Shown here in pieces: positions 59,811-64,000 of a stretch of DNA of 64,000 bases (the stretch's first letter is position 1; the number at the start of each line of letters is the position of its first letter). The DNA is taken from the NCBI RefSeq assembly GCF_031551385.1, contig NZ_JAVBNS010000016.1, positions 49,956 to 113,955 of the forward strand, given 5' to 3'. This DNA is from Anaerosporobacter sp031551385 (GTDB taxonomy: Bacteria; Bacillota; Clostridia; Lachnospirales; Lachnospiraceae). The position numbers and the translations under genes were made by a program. The notes beneath the pieces were generated by a model, which did no database searches, was not told where the DNA came from, and was given only the letters and a program-made list of their open reading frames with translations.

Positions 59811-60722
59811 ATGTTAGATGTATGTTTGCTAGGTACAGGAGGCATGATGCCCCTACCGAATAGATGGTTAACAGCGTTAATGACTAGATTAAATGGAAGT
59901 AGTTTATTAATAGACTGTGGTGAAGGAACGCAAATAGCGATAAGGGAAAAAGGTTGGAGTGTTCATCCGATAGATGTAATCTGTTTTACTCACTATCACG
60001 GAGATCATATTAGTGGATTACCAGGTTTGCTATTGTCTATGGGGAATTCGGATCGTACAGAGCCAGTAATAATGATTGGGCCAAAGGGACTTGAGAGAGT
60101 TGTTAGTGCACTTCGAGTGATTGCACCTGAATTACCATTTGAAATTATCTATAAAGAAATTACAGGTGCAGAAGAGATATTTGAAGTTAACGATTATGTA
60201 ATAAAAGCATTTCGAGTAAGTCACAATATTACTTGTTACGGATATAGTATTCAGGTGTTGCGTGCAGGTAAATTCAGACCAGAAAAAGCGAGCGAGAATA
60301 ATGTACCACAAAAATACTGGAGCCGCTTGCAAAAAGGGGAACTAATTGAAGAAGATGGAAGATGCTTTACACCAGATATGGTTCTAGGAGAAACACGTCG
60401 AGGAATTAAGCTAACCTATTGTACGGATACGAGACCAGTTCCAAGTATTGCAGAGAATGCAGAGAGTTCAGATTTGTTTATCTGTGAAGGTATGTATGGC
60501 GAAAAAGGTATGGAAGAAAAAGCAATTGCACATAAGCATATGACTTTTAAGGAGGCGGCTACATTAGCAGAACAAGCGCAAGTAAAAGAAATGTGGCTTA
60601 CGCATTATAGTCCATCATTAATTCGACCAGATGAATTTTTGGAAGATGTGCGGGGAATATTCCGTAATACAAAAACAGCGCGGGACGGAAAGTCAAAGAC
60701 ATTATTATTTGACGAAGAGTAA
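59811..60722 (+). CDS. rnz: Ribonuclease Z
   Basis: This 303-residue metallo-beta-lactamase nuclease trims the 3' trailer of tRNA precursors that lack an encoded CCA. The zinc motif is FTHYHGDHISGLPGLL with H61, H63, D65 and H66. Other ligands are in RVSHNITCYGYSI, YCTDTRPV and, near the C-terminus, the HxHMT-like HKHMTFKEA and LTHYSPS. Both tRNA-Ser genes in this window lack an encoded CCA, so they would be its substrates. GAGAGGA precedes ATG 59811. Confidence 0.94.
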   Translation: MLDVCLLGTGGMMPLPNRWLTALMTRLNGSSLLIDCGEGTQIAIREKGWSVHPIDVICFTHYHGDHISGLPGLLLSMGNSDRTEPVIMIGPKGLERVVSALRVIAPELPFEIIYKEITGAEEIFEVNDYVIKAFRVSHNITCYGYSIQVLRAGKFRPEKASENNVPQKYWSRLQKGELIEEDGRCFTPDMVLGETRRGIKLTYCTDTRPVPSIAENAESSDLFICEGMYGEKGMEEKAIAHKHMTFKEAATLAEQAQVKEMWLTHYSPSLIRPDEFLEDVRGIFRNTKTARDGKSKTLLFDEE

Positions 60723-60782
60723 ATGTGTAGGTACGATAATTATTTAGAGTGACTACTAAAATATAAGTAAGGGGGAATCGGT

Positions 60783-61370
60783 ATGGCAACAAGCAAAAAA
60801 GAACAACGCAATAAGGTATTGATTATTATTATTGGAACAATTGTGTTAGTAGGATTGTATTTGTTTTTTTCAAATCAGAACAATAAGAAGAGAGAACAAG
60901 CAGTGATAGCGGAACAGGTGCAAAAAATATTGGATAGTGATATAGAGATGGATTATCCAAGTAGTCCTCGTGAAGTAATCATACAGTTTAATAAAATACT
61001 TGCATGTTACTATAAAGAAAAATTAGATGATGATACGCTTAAAAAGCTTATGGCTCAAGAAAGAGTATTGTTTGATCAGCAATTATTGGATCAGAATTCA
61101 ATAGAGAATCAATTAAAGGATTTGAAAGCGGAAATTCTTGATTTTCAAAAGGCAAAGAGATCAATCGTGACTAGTACTGTAGCAAAGAGCAGTTCAGTTG
61201 AGTATGAGACTAAAGATGGTAAGGAATACGCTAGCATAATTGCATCCTATACATTAAAAGATAGCGAAGTGGTGAAAACTTATGAAAAATATATATTAAG
61301 AAAAGACGATCAAGGGAAGTGGAGAATACTAGGGTGGGAGGTAACTTCTTCAACAGATACTAGTAAGTAA
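60783..61370 (+). CDS. Membrane-anchored protein of unknown function
   Basis: This 195-residue protein has one hydrophobic segment near its start (VLIIIIGTIVLVGLYLFF, about residues 12-29), preceded by a basic N-terminus, so it should face outward. The rest is hydrophilic: a helical part with Lys and Asp/Glu repeats around residues 80-115, then a beta-rich C-terminus (YASIIASYTLKDSEVVKTYE, then WRILGWEVT) that resembles NTF2-like or other small lipoprotein-like folds. No lipobox is seen. I do not recognise the family. AAGGGGG precedes ATG 60783. Confidence 0.8.
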   Translation: MATSKKEQRNKVLIIIIGTIVLVGLYLFFSNQNNKKREQAVIAEQVQKILDSDIEMDYPSSPREVIIQFNKILACYYKEKLDDDTLKKLMAQERVLFDQQLLDQNSIENQLKDLKAEILDFQKAKRSIVTSTVAKSSSVEYETKDGKEYASIIASYTLKDSEVVKTYEKYILRKDDQGKWRILGWEVTSSTDTSK

Positions 61371-61396
61371 TTGAACGTTAATTGTAAAGTAGGATA

Positions 61397-61424
61397 TTGA
61401 TAATAAAGTAGAAAGTAGTATAAT
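61397..61424 (+). promoter_or_regulatory. Promoter of tsaD with hairpin leader
   Basis: TTGATA (61397-61402) and TATAAT (61419-61424) are 16 bases apart. The leader that follows can form an 8-bp stem ATAGGGCA / TGCCCTAT (61423-61430, 61459-61466) without a T run. A second TATAAT at 61474-61479 has no good -35. Confidence 0.5.
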
Positions 61425-61504
61425 AGGGCATGAATGTAGAGGGCAGACTTTACATGAGTGCCCTATCTGTCGGTATAATGAGAAAACCATTGAGGAGATA
61501 ACAT

Positions 61505-62530
61505 ATGGAAAAGGATATATTAATTTTAGGAATTGAATCGTCTTGTGATGAGACGGCAGCAGCAGTCGTAAGAAACGGACGAGAAGTTTTATCAAATGTC
61601 ATTTCATCTCAAATAGACCTTCATAAATTATATGGTGGAGTAGTGCCAGAAATTGCATCGAGAAAACATATAGACAAGATTAATCAAGTAATCGAAGAGG
61701 CAATGGAGGAAGCAGGTGTTACGTTTGATGATATTGATGCAATTGGTGTAACGTATGGACCAGGTTTAGTGGGGGCATTATTAGTAGGTGTTGCAGAAGC
61801 GAAAGCAATTAGTTATGCAACGGGAATTCCACTTGTAGGAACGCATCATATTGAGGGACATGTATCTGCGAATTATATAGAGAACAAAGAATTAGAACCA
61901 CCATTTTTATGCCTAATTGTTTCTGGTGGACATACGCATTTGGTAATTGTAAAAGAATACGGTAAGTATGAGATTATAGGAAGAACAAGAGATGATGCAG
62001 CAGGTGAGGCATTTGATAAAGTGGCAAGAGCAATTGGTCTTGGATATCCGGGAGGACCAAAGATTGATGCACTTTCTAAAGAAGGTAATGCTAAGGCTAT
62101 TACATTTCCACGTGCACATGTTGAAGGAGCACCTTTGGATTTCAGTTTTAGTGGAGTAAAATCTGCAGTTTTGAATCATCTTAATCAGTGCGAGATGAAA
62201 GGGATTGAAGTGAATCGTGCAGATATTGCAGCATCATTCCAAGATGCAGTAGTAGATGCTCTTGTATCTAAGACGATGGAAGCAGCGAAAGAATATGGAA
62301 TGACTAAAATTGCACTAGCAGGTGGAGTTGCATCAAACAAGGGACTTAGAAGTGCAATGGAAGAGACGTGTAAAAAGAATGGTCTGTCATTGTTCTATCC
62401 ATCACCTATCTATTGTACAGATAATGCGGCGATGATTGCTTCGGCTGCGTATTATGAATATAAAAATGGAACAAGACATGGTCTTGATTTGAATGCAGTT
62501 CCCAATTTGAAGATTGGACAAAGACAATAG
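61505..62530 (+). CDS. tsaD: tRNA t6A biosynthesis threonylcarbamoyltransferase TsaD
   Basis: This 341-residue enzyme transfers the threonylcarbamoyl group to A37 of tRNA. The ATP-binding start is ILGIESSCDETAAAVV. The metal motif is THHIEGH with H115 and H119. GGVVPEIASRKH, YGPGLVGALLVGV, SGGHTHLV and LAGGVASNKGLR are typical. Length is normal. AGGAG precedes ATG 61505. tsaE and tsaB lie 3.5 kb upstream, so all three t6A genes in this window are close but not one operon. tsaC is not seen. Confidence 0.97.
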   Translation: MEKDILILGIESSCDETAAAVVRNGREVLSNVISSQIDLHKLYGGVVPEIASRKHIDKINQVIEEAMEEAGVTFDDIDAIGVTYGPGLVGALLVGVAEAKAISYATGIPLVGTHHIEGHVSANYIENKELEPPFLCLIVSGGHTHLVIVKEYGKYEIIGRTRDDAAGEAFDKVARAIGLGYPGGPKIDALSKEGNAKAITFPRAHVEGAPLDFSFSGVKSAVLNHLNQCEMKGIEVNRADIAASFQDAVVDALVSKTMEAAKEYGMTKIALAGGVASNKGLRSAMEETCKKNGLSLFYPSPIYCTDNAAMIASAAYYEYKNGTRHGLDLNAVPNLKIGQRQ

Positions 62531-62563
62531 AAAATAGAATTTGTGGGAAGGATGTGCATTGGA

Positions 62564-63301
62564 TTGAAGAAAGATAATTATATAGCGATTGTATTGGCAG
62601 CAGGTCAAGGAAGTAGGATGCGGTCTGATGTAGCAAAGCAATATATGACGATATACGATAAGCCCATGCTGTATTACTCACTAAAAGTATTTCAAGAAAG
62701 CGATATTGATGAAATTGTATTAGTTGTAGGGGATCAAGAAGCAGATTATTGTAGGGAACATATCGTAGAGTATTATGGTTTTGATAAGGTCAAGGCAATT
62801 GCTATTGGAGGAAAAGAGAGATATCTTTCTGTATATAATGCATTATTGGTTGCTGAGGAACGAAGAAGTAAGGGTGTCTATGATGGAGAACATCAATATG
62901 TATTAATACACGATTCGGCGAGACCGCTTATTACAAGCAAGATAATAGAAGACACAATGCAAGAAGTAGTGACTTATAATGCAGTAGTAGTAGCTGTTCC
63001 TAGTAAAGATACAATAAAGATAGCAGATGAAACCGGGATCATAAAGAATACCCCGAAAAGAAGCCAGACATATATAATACAGACCCCACAAGCATTTGAG
63101 TTTAACTTGTTGAAACAATCATATCAAGAGACAATGAAGCATACTGATCTTGAAATAACAGATGATGCGATGATTGTTGAACATGGGAGTCATCATAGTA
63201 TTAAAATTGTAGAGGGAGACTATAAGAATATTAAAGTAACAACCCCGGAAGATATAGCAATAGCGGAAATGCTAATGAAGGTATCATGTGTAATTGCATA
63301 A
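62564..63301 (+). CDS. ispD: 2-C-methyl-D-erythritol 4-phosphate cytidylyltransferase (IspD)
   Basis: This is a nucleotidyltransferase of the isoprenoid (MEP) pathway, making CDP-methylerythritol. The protein has about 245 residues. The CTP-binding start is AIVLAAGQGSRMRSDVAKQY, then KPMLYYSLKVF. Further typical stretches are VLIHDSARPLITSKIIE, AVVVAVPSKDTIKIAD, RSQTYIIQTPQAF and TDDAMIVEHGSHHSIKIVEGDYKN. The start is uncertain: TTG 62564 is chosen, with GGAAGG 13 bases before, but GTG 62543 or ATT 62558 are possible. Related cytidylyltransferases (TarI) share this fold, so the substrate is not fully certain. Confidence 0.88.
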   Translation: MKKDNYIAIVLAAGQGSRMRSDVAKQYMTIYDKPMLYYSLKVFQESDIDEIVLVVGDQEADYCREHIVEYYGFDKVKAIAIGGKERYLSVYNALLVAEERRSKGVYDGEHQYVLIHDSARPLITSKIIEDTMQEVVTYNAVVVAVPSKDTIKIADETGIIKNTPKRSQTYIIQTPQAFEFNLLKQSYQETMKHTDLEITDDAMIVEHGSHHSIKIVEGDYKNIKVTTPEDIAIAEMLMKVSCVIA

Positions 63302-63346
63302 AGATAGTCAATTGTTTGAATAATAAAAAAAATTGCGAAATCAGTA

Positions 63347-63375
63347 TTGACTTTGCTTTTTCATAATGATATACT
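63347..63375 (+). promoter_or_regulatory. First promoter of the tRNA-Ser pair
   Basis: TTGACT (63347-63352) and TATACT (63370-63375) are 17 bases apart. Confidence 0.7.
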
Positions 63376-63455
63376 ATTGAATGTCGCTAATGCAGATTGT
63401 GAGTTTTATCTAGTATAAAATGATGATTTTTAATTTGCGATAATGCAAAAAAGGC

Positions 63456-63484
63456 TTGACAATGAAATTTAGAAATGGTATACT
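63456..63484 (+). promoter_or_regulatory. Second promoter of the tRNA-Ser pair
   Basis: TTGACA (63456-63461) and TATACT (63479-63484) are 17 bases apart, with TGG before the -10. It lies just ahead of the first tRNA and is 109 bases from the first promoter. Confidence 0.85.
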
Positions 63485-63499
63485 GTTCAAGCAACACAT

Positions 63500-63585
63500 G
63501 GAGAGGTGTCCGAGTGGTTTAAGGAGCTGGTCTTGAAAACCAGTGATTCCGAAAGGGACCGTGGGTTCGAATCCCACCTTCTCCG
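63500..63585 (+). tRNA. tRNA-Ser (anticodon TGA)
   Basis: GGAGAGG and CTTCTCC (plus discriminator G) form the acceptor. The anticodon stem-loop CTGGTCTTGAAAACCAG shows anticodon TGA, reading UCA codons. A long variable arm (GTGATTCCGAAAGGGACC) and the T arm GTGGGTTCGAATCCCAC are class II features of tRNA-Ser. Length 86, CCA is not encoded, so RNase Z and CCA addition are needed. Confidence 0.96.
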
Positions 63586-63660
63586 TCGCAACGAATAATG
63601 GATTGCGAACAATACTAACATGATGTGTTAGTAATTGTAATCAATCAGCTTGGTTTACTT

Positions 63661-63749
63661 GGAGAAGTACCCAAGAGGTTGAAGGGGCTCCCCTGGAAAG
63701 GGAGTAGGTCGTTAATAGCGGCGCGTGGGTTCAAATCCCACCTTCTCCG
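63661..63749 (+). tRNA. tRNA-Ser (anticodon GGA)
   Basis: GGAGAAG and CTTCTCC (plus discriminator G) form the acceptor. The anticodon loop CTGGAAA within CTCCCCTGGAAAGGGAG gives anticodon GGA, reading UCC and UCU. The long variable arm (TAGGTCGTTAATAGCGGCGC) and T arm GTGGGTTCAAATCCCAC are present. Length 89, no encoded CCA. It is 75 bases after the first tRNA and probably co-transcribed. Confidence 0.96.
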
Positions 63750-63788
63750 TACAACTTCAATGGGTTTCAAGAAAATTTAAAAAAGTGG

Positions 63789-63817
63789 TTGACAAGCTTA
63801 GGCGCTTGTGATAAACT
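63789..63817 (+). promoter_or_regulatory. Likely rRNA operon promoter
   Basis: TTGACA (63789-63794) and TAAACT (63812-63817) are 17 bases apart. The spacer contains the dyad ACAAGC / GCTTGT. Confidence 0.7.
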
Positions 63818-64000
63818 ATTCAAGCTGAATTTAAATAGAACATTGAAAACTAAACAGTGAAACAACCCTGAAAATTCTAAACGTATCACAAAGTGATGCA
63901 AAAGATTTTCAAAAAATATATGTACTTTTAGTACACAGTAACAAGATGAACAAGTTCATCTTAAAAAAACGGAAACAAATAGCCAGTTTGGTTAGTTGAT
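63818..64000 (+). other. Probable leader of a 16S rRNA operon (rRNA itself beyond the window)
   Basis: The stretch contains GAACATTGAAAACT (63838-63851), like the boxA/leader sequences that precede 16S genes in Firmicutes. Small hairpins follow (GTAC-TTTTA-GTAC; AAGATGAAC / GTTCATCTT at 63943-63962). The 16S 5' end (AGAGTTTGATCCTGGCTCAG) has not yet begun at the window edge, so the rRNA call is an inference. Confidence 0.6.

Noticed and set aside
1..64000. Transposons, prophage genes, CRISPR arrays or att sites
   Set aside because: None was found on either strand; all long frames match housekeeping, transport or regulatory families.

Overview
The window is about 36% GC by eye, with Firmicutes-style ribosome binding sites and textbook sigma-A promoters. 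The gene set points to a motile, anaerobic clostridium, most likely Lachnospiraceae or a close relative. Clues are an mbl-flgF-flgG block, an FMN riboswitch with ribU, a SAM-I riboswitch with metK, ECF transporter S components and the threonine operon with a phosphoglycerate-mutase-like gene. No phage, transposase, integrase or CRISPR sequence was seen, so this looks like core chromosome. About 54 protein genes, two tRNA-Ser genes and the start of an rRNA operon leader are supported.

Layout. 1-4976: end of rpoB, then rpoC and a strong terminator. 4982-12660: a mixed set (MATE exporter, glpK, a DUF2087-acetyltransferase fusion, a HAD phosphatase, a small membrane protein, the potassium transporter kup). 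12709-20581: a PadR regulator with a DUF1700/DUF4097 envelope protein, metK under a SAM-I riboswitch, a two-component system, an RluA-type pseudouridine synthase and a YtvI-like membrane protein. 20639-25643: rpsL-rpsG-fusA-tuf from a strong promoter of its own, about 16 kb from rpoBC. 25660-28152: degV, a small conserved-looking protein, an ECF S component and a long structured palindrome. 28192-36034: mbl and flagellar rod genes, recD2, comFC, yvyF, and a CheX-CheY pair. 36040-42938: cvfB and an acyl-ACP thioesterase (minus strand), ridA, an HPr-like small protein, a methyltransferase, a CPBP protease, trxB and a secreted NlpC/P60 hydrolase. 42939-43721: a 783-base non-coding stretch with a cluster of DnaA boxes and a structured leader before hpf. 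43722-53175: hpf, secA, prfB (programmed +1 frameshift), cheW and the ACT-hom-PGM-like-lysC operon. 53222-56896: a zinc-ribbon membrane protein, tex, and ribU under an FMN riboswitch. 57022-63301: tsaE-tsaB-rimI, rnz, tsaD and ispD. 63347-64000: two tRNA-Ser genes behind tandem promoters, then an rRNA promoter and leader.

Much of the window serves gene expression: RNA polymerase, str-operon ribosomal proteins and elongation factors, RF2, Hpf, SecA, the t6A enzymes TsaE/TsaB/TsaD, RimI, RNase Z and tRNA genes. A second theme is motility and chemotaxis (FlgF, FlgG, FlgJ-like, YvyF, CheX, CheY, CheW). A third is aspartate-family amino acids and S-adenosylmethionine.

The least ordinary items are the DnaA-box cluster far from any visible dnaA, a likely raiA-type RNA upstream of hpf, the palindromic element at 28039-28152, a short HPr-like protein without the catalytic histidine, the structured 5' region of tsaB, and comFC apparently starting at ATT. 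All coordinates and motifs were read by eye; no homology search or folding program was run.
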